NCBI GenBank assembly: GCA_021521415.1
Contig: JAIQDT010003797.1
Location: 217,526-281,525, forward strand
Reading direction: 5' to 3'
Origin: Bidens hawaiensis
Taxonomy: Eukaryota; Streptophyta; Magnoliopsida; Asterales; Asteraceae
DNA length: 64,000 nucleotides
Part shown: in pieces, positions 1-11,728 of the stretch
Layout of the letters: each line of letters starts with the position of its first letter
Numbering within the stretch: position 1 is the stretch's first letter
Translations under genes and position numbers: made by a program
Notes under the pieces: generated by a model
The model's input: the letters and a program-made list of their open reading frames with translations, nothing else
What the model was told of the DNA's origin: nothing
Database searches by the model: none

Positions 1-175
1 CATGTCTTGTAATCGAGTTATAATGTATTCGAACATATATAGATGTATGCGAGTAGGCCAATGTATGTGAGTGTCTCATTGTATGCGAGTAGGCCAATGT
101 ATGTGACTGTCTCATTTTATGCGAGTATGCCAATGTATACGAGTATAATCTGTATTCAAATTTAATAATTTAATC
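1..175. repeat. Tandem repeats inside LTR (about 27-35 bp units)
   Basis: Units containing TATGCGAGTAGGCCAATG recur four times. They form the edge of the family's first minisatellite, which on the other strand reads as CGATTACA-like units. Confidence 0.7.
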
Positions 176-920
176 GAATGAGCTGTAGGAATTTGGTCCG
201 TTTGTTACCAATATCATTAGATCTCGGGACCTTAACACCCTATTATGGCTTGGTATCAACCCATAAATGTTTCCCTAACCGTTTTTGGCCAAAACTTAAC
301 CCGTGTAACCATAAAGCTTGGACCTTTATGGTTTAAATCGTTCAAAGGTTAGATCTAGGGTTTCCTTTATGAACCATATATAGCCATGAGTTCGTTAAGT
401 CCATTTTAAACATCAAGTTTGCATTTTTATGAGATATCTATACCCGATCTACTATAGGGTTGAGTTTTAGGGCAAACCGTTCATAAAAACATAAATTTTT
501 AAGATAAAGAACGTACCTTTACTCGTTTTTAGGGTACGGGTTAGCTTGCTTATGAACTTTAATATTGTATATTGCTTAAATATCCAAGATCTATCAATCT
601 TTATCTCGGTTTTTGGTCTTGGATTACTCCTCTAGCTCGCGGCCGTATATGGATGGTTATGTGTGTGTTTAGAGTGTGTAGGGAGGCTATGGTGTAGAGA
701 TGGATAGAAATGAAAATGATTAGGTTTTTAAGGGGTATTTGTACGCCCTTAAGCCCATGGACTTAAGTCCCATCTTTCTTTTTTGGTCCAATTCCACCTA
801 ATAGCCTACTTATCCTTCCATCTTTATTATTTTATTTTTTTATTATTTCTCTGAGTAAACTATTATGCCATAAATAACTAATATATTAAATATTATTCTT
901 TGAAATTTTGGGATGTTACA
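1..920 (-). mobile_element. Ty3/gypsy LTR, partial, minus orientation (LTR family A)
   Basis: This is the part of a long LTR that reaches its terminus at 920. Read on the minus strand it starts TGTAACATCCCAAAATTTC, the same start as the LTRs at 9744 and 15893. It shares the family's body, including the tract around the TATA region near 700-760 and the passage at about 240-330 seen in other copies. The first 300 bases match 63728-64000 closely in the same orientation. The remainder lies left of the window. Next to the terminus (921-960) is a polypurine-type 3' border of the internal region, so this is the 3' LTR of a minus-strand element. Confidence 0.85.
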
Positions 921-1366
921 AGTCTAACCTCCTTAAAAGAGGTTTCGTCCCCGAAACCTACTTACTGATTGCTCACACACTTTGTTGAATCGTCTCAGTT
1001 TCCTGGTTTATCCTTCTTACTCCTGACTTTGCAGTCACTGAGTGGTGTTCATGTGTTTTAGTTATTAAGGTAGCTTATCCATGAGACCCTCGATGTACCA
1101 AGTCTCGTCTCGTCCTTACAAGGGACGTTGTTTCGTACTATTTAACACTATTGCCTAAAACGACATTTTATCATAACATAGTAATCATTCATAACCAACA
1201 TGCATCCAAGACAATTCATATCATAATTAATAAACACCAGTCTAAACTTTAATATAAAACAACACGCATTGAGTCATTAATAAGTCAAACATATATTAAA
1301 ACTTATGGCTATTAGCTAGCCTTGTTAAATGGTGTTCTCTAAGCGAACGGAGGAAACTATTAAGCC
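921..1366 (-). mobile_element. 3' internal region of the truncated gypsy element
   Basis: Non-coding remnant between gag and the 3' LTR. The segment at 921-960 resembles the region just inside the 3' LTR of the 9744-18677 element (the shared GGACGAAAC tract and the purine stretch before the LTR). Confidence 0.6.
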
Positions 1367-1800
1367 TCAAGCATTCTTCTCTACTCCGCGCTCGTCCCTT
1401 GGCTTCCGACAGTCCCTTGCTAGGTGTCTATGCCCTCCACAGTTATGACACCTATGGTGATCCTTGCACTCCCAGGAGGAATGTCCTGCTTTCCCACACC
1501 TGTAGCAAACACCTAATCCTATTCTGCACTCTCTCGGGTGCTTCTTTCCATATTTTTCACAAACAGTGAACTCCTCATTCCTTGCCTTCTTCTTACGTGG
1601 ATCCTATTTGTTAGCTTCATTTGGTTTTGAGGTCGGGTTATTTCTCTTCAGTTCAGGCTTCTCCTCTTCACTGATGGCAAGATCCTCATAAACCATCTCG
1701 ACCAATTCCACAGCCGAGTTAAATGTTGCGGATTTACTAGCCTTAATCAAAGTGTGAACATTCTGCGGGAGTCCCCTGATGTAACTTAATACTCTTAGCT
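1367..1800 (-). pseudogene. Ty3/gypsy gag remnant with zinc knuckles
   Basis: Minus-strand translation gives a gag C-terminal region ending at a stop at 1367-1369. It shows three zinc-binding motifs: a degenerate one read as CEKYGKKHPREC, then CYRCGKAGHSSWEC and CHNCGGHRHLARDC. One in-frame stop lies between the acidic linker and the first motif. The rest of pol that should lie between gag and the LTR is missing: only about 450 bases separate this remnant from the LTR at 920. The remnant stops abruptly at 1803, where FAD2-derived sequence begins on the opposite strand. Gag packages element RNA; this copy cannot work. Confidence 0.8.
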
Positions 1801-1803
1801 TCA

Positions 1804-2075
1804 GTGATTACTACAAGTACGATGATACACCCATTCTAAAGGCCATCGGAGAGAGACAAAGGATTGCATTTTTATTGAACCTGACGAAGCTGATAATGGA
1901 CAGAAGAAAGGTATCTACTGGTTTCACAAATAGACAAGCGGTTCATTCTACGTTGACAAACCCGTTGTTTAAATATATTTTCGTCTTGTATTATGTACGG
2001 CTGCTCTTTGGTATTTAGTTGTATAATAACGACTCATTTTCCAAAATAAAGTAATATTTGTGAAATGTTGTTTCT
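1804..2075 (+). pseudogene. FAD2-like 3' fragment (last about 43 codons plus 3' UTR)
   Basis: This piece matches the end of the intact FAD2-like gene (residues about 340-382). The coding part ends at the TAG at 1931-1933, in the same context as the TAA of the intact gene. The match runs on into the 3' UTR with several indels to about 2075. A one-base deletion (GCCATCGGAG against GCCATCTGGAG) shifts the frame, and all upstream coding sequence, including the histidine boxes, is absent. The coding part is about 97-98% identical by eye to the intact gene, closer than the pseudogene at 4649-5606. The left border at 1803/1804 abuts a gypsy gag remnant. Confidence 0.9.
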
Positions 2076-2188
2076 ATTGGATATAAAATTTTGAAAGAAA
2101 TGTGTGCGTATGTTAGAAAAGTTATAAAACTTATATATATATAGAAGGAATTTTATTGTAATTACAAAAGTTGTCCCATATTCAATAT

Positions 2189-2286
2189 GTGATTACTTGA
2201 TCAAACTTAGTGAGTGACTTATTAGAACAATATATGATCATATATTGTTCTAATAAGTCACTCGTTAAGTTTGATCAAGTAATCAC
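2189..2286. repeat. Near-perfect inverted repeat, 49-bp arms, no loop
   Basis: The two arms meet at TATGATCATA (centre 2237/2238) and pair along 49 bp with only about three mismatches. Part of one arm recurs at about 2311-2335 (AAGTAATCATATATTGTTC). It could be a MITE or a hairpin made by template switching. Confidence 0.85.
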
Positions 2287-2339
2287 GTATTTTGAACAAT
2301 TTTATTTTGAACAAGTAATCATATATTGTTCTAATGATG

Positions 2340-4078
2340 CCAATCGTTGAATAAAACGCAGTTGACCATTTTATTTTGAACAATTTTCCAAACCGTTGTA
2401 AATAAGAAGGATACTAGCGTAGTGTTTTACACAAAACTAATAACACCGATTTTAACCATTATTTTAAAACGATTAACATCTTCACTAAAATGAAACGGTA
2501 GATCCATTACGTATATTCATTACTTGTAACAGTTCTACAAAGAGTCGTTCTAAAAATTTAAAACGTTTTGCAGATTAACAACGTTTATGATACAAAACCG
2601 TTAATAATACTAAACCATTTCATTTATTAATTAAAAAAAAACACAACTACCTATTTAATACTCTTTTTTACACCGGTTATTTGTAAACTGTTTTAAAAGT
2701 ACCAAATATTTTCATTGGTTTATAGGTCGAAACCGGTGTTAGTGATTTAACATTTAAAATAAACATGTTTCATTTATTATAAATAATTGTTTTTAATAAG
2801 TTAGGTGGTCCATCTACCAACTACTAAAAATTAATATCAATTAAATGAGTTAGGTGCAACCATAATAAAATGGTATAAAAAATAGAAGATCGATCACTTG
2901 AAAACTCCTGTAAGCTATCCACTTTTAAAATTTTTCAATCTCTGGCCACCTGCAAAATCCTCCATTTATGTCTCACCCAAAATTATGTATAATATTCTAC
3001 TACGTCCTCTTACAAAACCACCTAGCTATAGGTAAACTTGAACATTTATAGTTGTTGGAATTCGCGATCTCAGAAATAAAATACTTTTTGAACAACCTCT
3101 TGCCTGTTTCGATTTTTATATCGATTCCAGACAATGAGAAATGGAAGGCTATACACATTGGATTAGTGGATCCAATGTATTGGTTTGTCACTTTCTCCTA
3201 AATCTCTAGTAGATGTGGAGTTTTATGCTTTTAATGTTGCCCGATGGTTTAACTTCATGTGGTCGTTGGCTAAGCTTTTGGAAATTGCTAAACTAGCCCA
3301 ACACCCTGTAAAACTGATAACCGTTTGACTTGGGAAATTCTAAACATATATCGGTGTACTCATGCTTATTAATGCGTACCTGGTATTCCAAAATCTTATT
3401 TAGTGTTGGAGAATCATATCCATCTAACATATTGTAATATTCGTCAAATTTCAAACCCGAAAACCCGACCCACTTATTTTATATATACTATTAATTTTTA
3501 CCCGACACGCGGTTTTGATATTGGTTATTATTACATCGTTATAACTGTTTAACTAGTACGAAAACCACCTCTAACATTTGTTTTTACCACTTATGTCTCC
3601 ACACTTAAACACCAAGGACCAATATGCAAATTATAAATATTATTAAATTTTTCTTTCTTTCTTCTCTTTCTCTTCTTCCCTACGACCGTCGGCCAACACC
3701 CCCCCCCCCTTATTTCTTGTTTCACAAAACTCGGCATAATTAACGGAATTGACTAAGCTAAATCATTAACTCTTGAGCCGCGGCTTTCTTGATCTCAAAA
3801 CGTCATATAAACACGATTATAATGCAATTAAAAGATACCACACACTCCTTACATCATCATGACAATAAACACTAACTCATTTTCAATCCACTAAGCCGTC
3901 AAGGACCATATACAATAAATAAACATAACTTTCCTTTATTTATTATTATAAATTTTAGGATGTTGCATAACTAAATATAACTACCAAAGAACAAATAATA
4001 TAGAAAATTGACATAATAACTAATAATAATATTAATAAATATAGAGTATTTACAAAAAAAAATAATAGACAAACAATA
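2340..4078. other. Intergenic, no gene recognised
   Basis: AT-rich sequence with many stops in all frames. It includes a pyrimidine-rich run and a poly-C tract near 3650-3715. I see no coding region, RNA gene or clear transposon ends. Confidence 0.5.
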
Positions 4079-4640
4079 TTAATCCAAATCTTCTAGCAGT
4101 TTAAGTAGGCTAATAGGGAAATGTGTATCTAATCCTAATGCAAGTTTGATAAGAAGAGCACATGGCAGAAAATCTTCATCTTTATTAATCATTTCAATTC
4201 TTTCTTGATTGCTCAGTTGGCCGGCAACCTTAGCCATGGCACCTGTGACAAAATGATTCACATAATGAATCTAGGATATATATATAAGTATCTATATATT
4301 CCATGTTGTCACACATATCTCTTAACATATGTTTGGAGTAGTTGTAGGGTTGTTGTTTCACAATATCGTGAACTATTTGTCACACTTCATGTGGCTCAAA
4401 TTCTCATTCACAAACCTTATCTGAAAAACCCAAACAAAGTTGTGTGTAGAAAAATAGTCAATCTTCATAAAGGTGCTTTTTGTTCACCTTCTTATGGCGA
4501 AATTTTCCCATATACCCCATCTCCCATAAAGTCTTCCACACATCATCTTGATAACAGAACTCTCTGGCTTGAGCATCATTTATTCACAGAGCAACACGAA
4601 TGTTTTCTTGACCGAAAGCGACTTCTGGCCCATTAACCAC
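4079..4640 (-). pseudogene. Unidentified coding fragment, possibly two exons
   Basis: On the minus strand, 4470-4640 reads as protein-like sequence (for example GPEVAFGQENIRVAL, one stop, then INDAQAREFCYQDD). 4079-4250 reads as a clean 53-residue C-terminus (SNQERIEMINKDEDFLPCAL and on to a stop). Between them the sequence looks intronic and has a good 3' splice site (TTTTGTCACAG) at about 4246-4256. I do not recognise the family. The open C-terminal part and the splice-like border suggest a fragment of a host gene or of a domesticated element rather than random sequence, but this is inference. Confidence 0.35.
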
Positions 4641-4648
4641 ACCAAGAA
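4272..4648. repeat. Direct repeat copy 1 flanking the FAD2 pseudogene
   Basis: About 377 bp, similar at roughly 80% by eye to 5607-5985. It ends exactly where FAD2 5' leader sequence begins. Confidence 0.85.
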
Positions 4649-5606
4649 TGTTTACTTGCCTTCCCTTTGGTGGCTATTTTCATTTTAGGTTGAAACAATA
4701 GGAGCCGGTGGTCGAATGAACGTCTCTACAACCAACGATAAATCTCACCCATAAACGTGTTCCAGTCTTGAAACCTCCATTCGAGCTTAGCGATCTCAAG
4801 AAAGCCATTCCACCACATTGTTTCAAGCGTTCTCTTGTTCGCTCTTTTGCAATGGTTTTCCATGATTTTATCCTTGTGGGTGCTTTATACTATATTGTAG
4901 ATACTTTCATTCCCCTGCCTCCTAAACCGTTGGCATACGTTGCATGGCCTGTTTATTGGTTCTTCCAAGGTATCTTATGGGTTTGTGGGTCATTGGCCAC
5001 GAATGTGGCCATCACGCCTTTAGTGAATATCCATGGATTGACGACACAGTTGGGTTTATCATCCACTCATTGATCCTCACTCCATACTTTAGGTTCAAAT
5101 ACAACCACCGTACCCACCATGCTAACACCAAGTCTAGTGAGTACGACGAGGTCTGGATCCCAGAAGCAAGTCTGATAAACTATATTCCGAAATTCTAAAC
5201 AACACAGATCATTTATGGTATTTGTGTTCAAGATCATTCTTGGCTTTCCATTGTACTTTATATTCAACTTTTATGGGAGGAAATACGAGAAGGGAATCAC
5301 GAGTCACTTTTTCCCATTCAGTCCTATCTTTAACGACAACGAGCGCTTTCAGATTTTCCTCACTGATCTCGGAGTTCTTGCTACATGTTACGCTGTTTAC
5401 TGTGTTGCTGCAATCATGGGCACCCAATGGGTGATTAACATCTATGGAATGCCGATGCTTTTCATGACTGGCTTCTTCATCTTACTCACGTATCTACACC
5501 ACACTCACCCTTCCATACCTCACTATGACTCTACTGAGTGGGATTGGCTTCGAGGTGCTCTAGCCACTGTAGAAATAAACTTTGGATTCTTGAACCATGC
5601 ATCTTG
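4649..5606 (+). pseudogene. FAD2-like desaturase pseudogene, 3' truncated
   Basis: Homology to the intact gene begins in the 5' leader (CTTGCCTTCCC) and runs to codon about 306, just before the third histidine box. The start codon is ATA (4698-4700) instead of ATG. A two-base deletion leads to a stop at 4750-4752. A four-base deletion near 4971, a one-base deletion near 5161 and a four-base deletion near 5205 break the frame again. Histidine boxes 1 (HECGHH) and 2 (HRTHH) survive in separate frames. Identity to the intact gene is about 93% by eye over 5215-5424. The truncation point is the border of a direct repeat. No functional enzyme can be made. Confidence 0.95.
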
Positions 5607-5985
5607 TGGGATATATAAGTATTTGGTTGTTCAATGTTGTCACACATATCTCTTAACATATGCTTGGAGTAGTTGTAGGGTTGTTGTTTCACAATATCGT
5701 GACCTATTTGTCATACTTCTGATGGTTCAAATTTTCATTCACAAACCATATGTGAAAAACACAAACAATTATGTGCAAAAAAATTGCCAATCTTCACACA
5801 TGTGCTTTTTGTTCACCTTGTTATGGCGAAATTTTCACGTATACCCAATATCCCATAAAGTCTGTCGCACGTCATCTTATTAAAAGAACTCTCTTGCTTG
5901 AGAGTTATGTATTCGTAGAGAAGCACAAATTTTTTGCTTGACCAAAACGATTTCTATCCCATTAACCACACAAAGAATGTTTCGT
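5607..5985. repeat. Direct repeat copy 2 flanking the FAD2 pseudogene
   Basis: Second copy of the 4272-4648 sequence, same orientation. It starts directly after the truncated FAD2 sequence and ends where copy 1 meets FAD2. Confidence 0.85.
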
Positions 5986-7106
5986 TTTATATGCCCATTT
6001 ACTAGAAAGGTTTGAATAACAGCAGAATTCCAAAATTGTTGTATCCATCGTCGATATACATCGACTTTATCATTTAGGGTGTAGGCGATAAGATTCTACC
6101 TCAATAATTTAACCAAGAGATCCTTTTCAAGGATACTCCATGGTGAAAAACAACTTCGTGTTGTATTAACAAGATTGATTGTTCATGCTTCACAACTTAA
6201 ATGTAGTAATTGTACCAACTTGGTGTTGTTTAGAACAAAGTTGTTCAAGCTTCACTACTTAAATGTAGTAATTGTAACAACGAGGATATGTGTGCATAGA
6301 GTTCTATTTAAGGGAGTACCTCAATACATAACATAAAATGATATCATTGAAATTATCATGGTCGGATGATGAAAGTGTTGAAGATAATAACACTTAGAGA
6401 TTTGATATCTAGATGTCGTCAATTTATCCATTTTAATATTTATTAGTATAAAGTGTTTTACACTTTATGTTGTAGTTTTGGTTGTATTATTATTTTATGT
6501 TCAATATCTTCGAATAACGCATGCATTTTTACAACCAAATACAACAAAATTTATTGTGACGTGCAAAACAATTTTATAGATTTTATTTATTGACGAATTT
6601 ATGTTAAAAAAGGAACAAATTTAAATGGATAGTGCGAAATGAACTTTGCATAAGAAACAACTTGTGAGTTCTTGCATTGACTAAAGTCTAAGACGAGACA
6701 TCAAATGTATAACCACATCATGAGAGGTCATGGAATAACATTGTGAATGTATTAAGATGACATACACAAGAATGTGATATTTAACTCATCGGAAATCAGT
6801 TTATGTGAATTAATTTATGTTAATGACGTATTTAACTCATCGGAGATTCACTAAGTGTGAATTGTAATGTATAAATTAATATATAATGAGATATTTAAAT
6901 CCTTGGATATTCATTATTGAAAATTCACCGAGTGTAAATCATAAGAGAATTATTTTGTTATAGTTGTAAATGAATTTAGGTAAATGTCAATATATTTATT
7001 ATAATATACTTACAATAGATATGAACATATAGATGTTTCTACCACCATTCACTTTGTTGGAACTATGAGGAAGTTTTTTCTTTCATTTTGGGAGAGTATC
7101 TCAATA
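5986..7106. other. Non-coding flank, probably part of an LTR-retroelement interior
   Basis: No open reading frame of note. Two tandem copies of a roughly 65-bp unit lie at about 6170-6290 (shared core ACTTAAATGTAGTAATTGTA). A second short duplication carries TTTAACTCATCGG at about 6780-6850. Because the copia element that starts at 7112 has its other end at 26599, this flank was once continuous with 26605 onward. Confidence 0.45.
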
Positions 7107-7111
7107 AATAG
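7107..7111. repeat. Target-site duplication AATAG, left copy
   Basis: Matches 26600-26604 on the other side of the copia element. Confidence 0.9.
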
Positions 7112-7624
7112 TGTAAGTCCCGAATCTGGATCACTACAGTATGACATCAACTCGGATACGATATTTTTGCGGAATCCAAATACTGTGGTGATTCAAGAAC
7201 AATAATACTAAAAACAATAACAAGATTAGATGATACGGCTTAAATGCATACGATTTTATTATCAATAAATCGTCAGATACATAAACCTATACCCTTCTAC
7301 GCATTCTGATAGTATGATAGTGGCCACCACTGATTCGCCCTAACTAATAACTAAACATTAACTATATATAGGGTTACCATACAAAAGGCTCAAAGGCCAA
7401 GCCCAAACTAGTCTAACCAAAATCCATAAGGATTTCGGTGTTACACCATCATAACCATAAAGCAAATCTTCATCTCGTCTTCATTTATATCACTCTTTGG
7501 ATTTCGGTATTACACCATCATAACCATAAAGAATTCTTCAACTCGTCTTCATTTATATCACTTTAGTCTTGATCATGTCATGGTCTTTTGATATGCGCCA
7601 GTCTAACCAAATCGTGACACAACA
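7112..7624 (-). repeat. Copia 3' LTR (left)
   Basis: 513 bp, TG...CA ends, about 90% like the right LTR by eye. It carries its own tandem duplication at about 7435-7565 (the block holding TTACACCATCATAACCATAA occurs twice). Confidence 0.9.
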
Positions 7625-7636
7625 ATCTCCCCTCTA
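7625..7636 (-). promoter_or_regulatory. Copia polypurine tract
   Basis: On the minus strand the bases just before the LTR read TAGAGGGGAGAT, a classic plus-strand primer site for reverse transcription. Confidence 0.85.
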
Positions 7637-7866
7637 GACTGATGCTTTCAAAACTTTCAGAATCTTTACTCATACATGATCAATAACTTCATGTGTCTGG
7701 AACAACCCATTTAATAAACATTGATTTTGTGGTTATTCCTTCACACATAGGGATCAGTTGGATATACGGACCCAAGTCATGAATGTCCTGGGATTCTTTT
7801 GAGCATCAACACATGTGACCTCTTGCCAACTCATGTCTTTACTATCATCTAAGAGCATATATGGTT

Positions 7867-9181
7867 TTACAGGTTCGATTTGTTGAGTCTTAACTTTCCA
7901 AATCTGTTTGGTTTAGTAAAACACGGAAGAACAGACTTTGGAGTTGAACTTGTTGAAATAGAACTCTCAACACTCTTAGCACTGTTTGATTTTGCAAAGT
8001 TAAATTGCCCTTTACCATGTTTAAAATCATTTGAGTGCAAACCTGTCGTGTCAACCTTGAAACCTTGAGTGCTCTTCACCTGCACAGTCTTCCTTTTCAT
8101 TGTACGGTATAGACACTCTTTCGCCAGATGCCCACCATTCCCATATGCGAAGCACACCTTCATTCTCTGATTTTAGTTTGCTAAGTTCCAATCACCATCA
8201 GAAGGTTTAACTCTGGAATTCCCTTTCATTGATGTTTTAGGTGAGACCCATTTCATCGGCTTAGATCAAGACTTTTCTCTAAATTAAGCCCCTTGATTAT
8301 TCATATAATAGGGTACGTAAAGCCGATGAGCATAGTTTCTGGCTATGTGACCCGGAGTGCCACAATAGTAACACGCTTGCCTTTTAACACCAGCAGCACC
8401 TGGTGAACTATCAACCTTTTTAGGTTTCTTAGCCCTTTTTCGACCTTCTTTAACCTTGCAAATCTTTTCACATAGAACCTCTTCAAGATCGTCATTATGG
8501 CTATAACAGTTCACAACGTCAACATTTTCAGCACATGAAGTAGAAGCAACAAGATTGTTAACACATTGAAGACTAGGCTTGATTTCCTAAAGGGATCTTG
8601 ATCCAACAGTTTCAGATTGAACTTCTTTACCATATTTCATGTTCTCCTCCCTAGCCTCTTCCTCTTCAGTTACAAACATACTCGTATAGTTATAATTAAA
8701 AGGAGGAGGCACCTTTTCATATCCCAATCCCTAACTTCTGAGTTCTATACTTTAGTTGACTCTAAATTATGTTCTCAACCACCTCACTGGATACATCAAA
8801 TTTCTTAAAATTGAAATCGGCATTTTCAAATTTAATAGTTAATTCTTCAAGTTCTTTCTTAGATGCATCTAGTTCGGTAGTTAATTCAGCAATACGCTTC
8901 TTAGCATCTAAGTGGGGACAACATTTTACACTAAAATATTTTTGAAGTTGACGTATGTCCTTATGTTGTGCATCTACCTTTTCTTTTACAAGTTCCTTGT
9001 TTTTCTTAAGGGTGTAGTTTTAAAATTTGACCCTTTCCATCTCCCTTACCATATTGGAATTTGCTGGTGTATTCGAATCTACCTCTGTAGGCGAACTCTT
9101 CATGCTCTGAGATACTACTGGTGAGGGAGCAGACTGATTAAGAGTACTTCTAAACATTGAGAAGGTTTGTGGAGAATCCAT
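7867..9181 (-). pseudogene. Extra gag-like region next to the copia 3' LTR
   Basis: On the minus strand a methionine at 9181 opens a stretch (MDSPQTFSMF) followed by a coiled-coil-type lysine/glutamate-rich region and a zinc knuckle CYYCGTPGHIARN with the last cysteine lost (8284-8514). A third motif-like CFAYGNGGHLAKEC lies at about 8120-8160. The same order and similar residues occur in the main gag at 22670-24000. Stops and frameshifts are frequent. Its position after pol, beside the 3' LTR, is not where gag belongs. It may be a duplicated or recombined gag half; an envelope-like third ORF is an alternative that I find less likely because of the zinc knuckles. Confidence 0.7.
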
Positions 9182-9930
9182 TGAGTAATTACTCTAATTT
9201 TCCCGCCAAATTTGTTTTTCCGGAAAATATGATCGCCAAAATCCTCAAGAAATATGTCCCACTCAAAAGAAGTGTCTAGGGAAAATTTTGTCCAAGAAAT
9301 ATTTTCTTGATTTTCCCACCATAAATATCACCGAAAATCACAAAGAAAAAATATTTTTGCCAAAATTTTCAAGAATGAAGTCTCACTTATAAGGAGTATT
9401 CGGGAAAAATTTCGTTCAAATTTTTTTTTTTTTGAATATTAATAATAAGTGGAACAGTACAATTTTTTGGTGATCAAGACACTAGCGGGCTCGTGTATGA
9501 CTGGGTAATAGCTTTTCTCCTATCCTTCGGAGAGATGTAAATGGAGACATGCACATTTCTTCAAAATGACTCTCCACAGTAAGTTTAGCAAATTTAGTTT
9601 ATATCACTTCATCTATTACACATCATGGAAAACTACCATACATATCAGTGACCTTTCTAGAGCCTTTTAAGCTTATTAACTTCAACCGTTAGGCACACAG
9701 AAACAATTTATCTATCATTTTCTGAAGGTTGGATCAATTTTCATGAAACATCCCAAAATTTCTCAGAATAAATAATTAATATATTATTTATTTAAGATGG
9801 AAAAGTTTACTTGAGTTAATAGAAAAAAATAGTAAAATAATAAAGATGGAAGAATAAGTAGGCTAATTAGATGTAATTAATTATGGACCAAAAAGAAAAG
9901 ATGGGTCTAAGGTCCATGGGCTTAGGGGAG

Positions 9931-9938
9931 TATAAATA
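9931..9938 (+). promoter_or_regulatory. LTR TATA box
   Basis: TATAAATA in the context GGGGAGTATAAATACCCC, also present at 16080-16087 and 60666-60673 in sister LTRs. Likely the element's promoter. Confidence 0.75.
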
Positions 9939-10854
9939 CCCCTTAAAACCCTAATCATTTACATTTTCATACATCTCTACACCATAGCCTACACCATAAA
10001 AAACACACACTTCTCCAATTCCCGTTTTTGAGAAAACCACCCACAAAGACACAAAGATTTTCGAAATCTAACCTACAGATCGGTCTCAAATCACAGTATA
10101 TAAATGAAGATTCCCACTGATTAGATCTTCGATCAGATGTCTAGAAATCCGGTTTTTATCAGTAAAACCATAGCAGCTCAAAAGTGAAGATTCTGACAAC
10201 TTTTCAGCTGTTCCGGCGACTGTAGCTGTAGTTTCCGGTGAAGGAGAGCTGATGAGTTTGTAGATCGGGACAAGACGGTTCCGTGGCCGCTTGAATCACT
10301 CAAATCAGAGTTCGTTTGATATGGTTTTGGGCCTCTATGAGTGATTTCAGACAAAAACCTCAAAGGTACGTTTTTGTTAAAAATGCTTACTTTTCATGGA
10401 TGGATTTACATGAAAATTGGTAGGATGATAGATAGGGTCATGATTAATAATAAAGTAATGAACTTGATAGTAAACGGGTTAGTTAGTTCGTTTCGGGTAA
10501 AATGAGTAGTGTTCGGTTTGTGAAAAGAATAGGTAAACGAAGTCGGTTTTGCATGAAACTTAGTAGAATAGTAAATCGGACCTTATTATGTGATAAATTT
10601 GCAAACTTGATGTTCAAAATGGACTTAACGAACTCGTGGACATATACGGCTCGTTTAAAGGAACCCTATATTTAGTTTTGAGCATCTTTAGCCCTAGAGG
10701 TTCGAACTTTATGGTTGCACGGGTTAAGTTTTGGCCGAAAGCGGTTAAGGAAACGTTTATGGGTCATACGGAGCCATAATAAGGCGTTAAGGTTAAAACG
10801 AGTAAAGATAATGATGATAAAGGACCAAACCGTGACTTAATAATTAATAAAGTT

Positions 10855-11285
10855 CAACTCATTCGCTTACAATGATATCACTCGCTTACAACTACCAACT
10901 CGATTACAACATCTAAAATCGATTACATTAGGGTCGATTACAATATATGGTCGATCACTCGAAGCCAGTCGATTACAGTCTGGTTTTTGATTAAAAAGAG
11001 GAACTCGATTACAATGGGAGACTCGAATAAAATGAATAGTCGAATACAACGTATAGTCGATTACATTGCTTATTTGATTACAAGGTCCTTAGTCGCATAC
11101 ACTAAGACCATTCGATTACATTTGAGTCATTCGGATACAAGGCTTATAATCGATTATAATTTGTTGTACTCGCTTACATCGAAATTCGATTACATTGACT
11201 CGTATACATTGTACTCGATTACAATTTGACCAAATTACAAAGGCACTCGATTACAAGGAAACTCGAATACACATGAAAATCAATT
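10855..11285. repeat. LTR minisatellite 1 (CGATTACA-type units)
   Basis: Dozens of short, irregular units built on ACTCGATTACA with variants such as CGCTTACA and CGAATACA. The sister LTR has the same array at about 16995-17500. Confidence 0.85.
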
Positions 11286-11728
11286 ACAATTTGGAGAAAG
11301 AAAGATTAACCAAAGATTGAAATAATGAACTATAAAAGAAAATAAGAAAGAAAGAAAGAATACTAAAATATTTGAATACCTTGTATTCAAATACCTAGGG
11401 GTTTAAGGATAAACAACCTAAGTGAAATGTAACCTAAAATGAAACCATTAGATTAGACCAGACTTAGCCATGTTGGCTGAGATACAATTAGGAGAAGTAT
11501 TAATGCGTGTAACTCCTATACAGTTAGCAGAGCTCAATTAAAGAAATGATTAACAATTAACGGAGAAAGAAACAGGATCTAGGTGAGTTTCTAGCCCCAT
11601 TTCCTTGTTATGTTTTCGGGGCAATGTGCATACTCAATGTGAATGTTAGTACACTTACATTAAATGGTAAGTTTATGCCTTATTGGTGAATGTGATATTT
11701 ATGTTTATATTATAAATTAATACTTGAT

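Noticed and set aside
10867..11229. Short open frames rich in repeated NRV or Y/T patterns (also 17016-17459)
   Set aside because: They are translations of the CGATTACA minisatellite.
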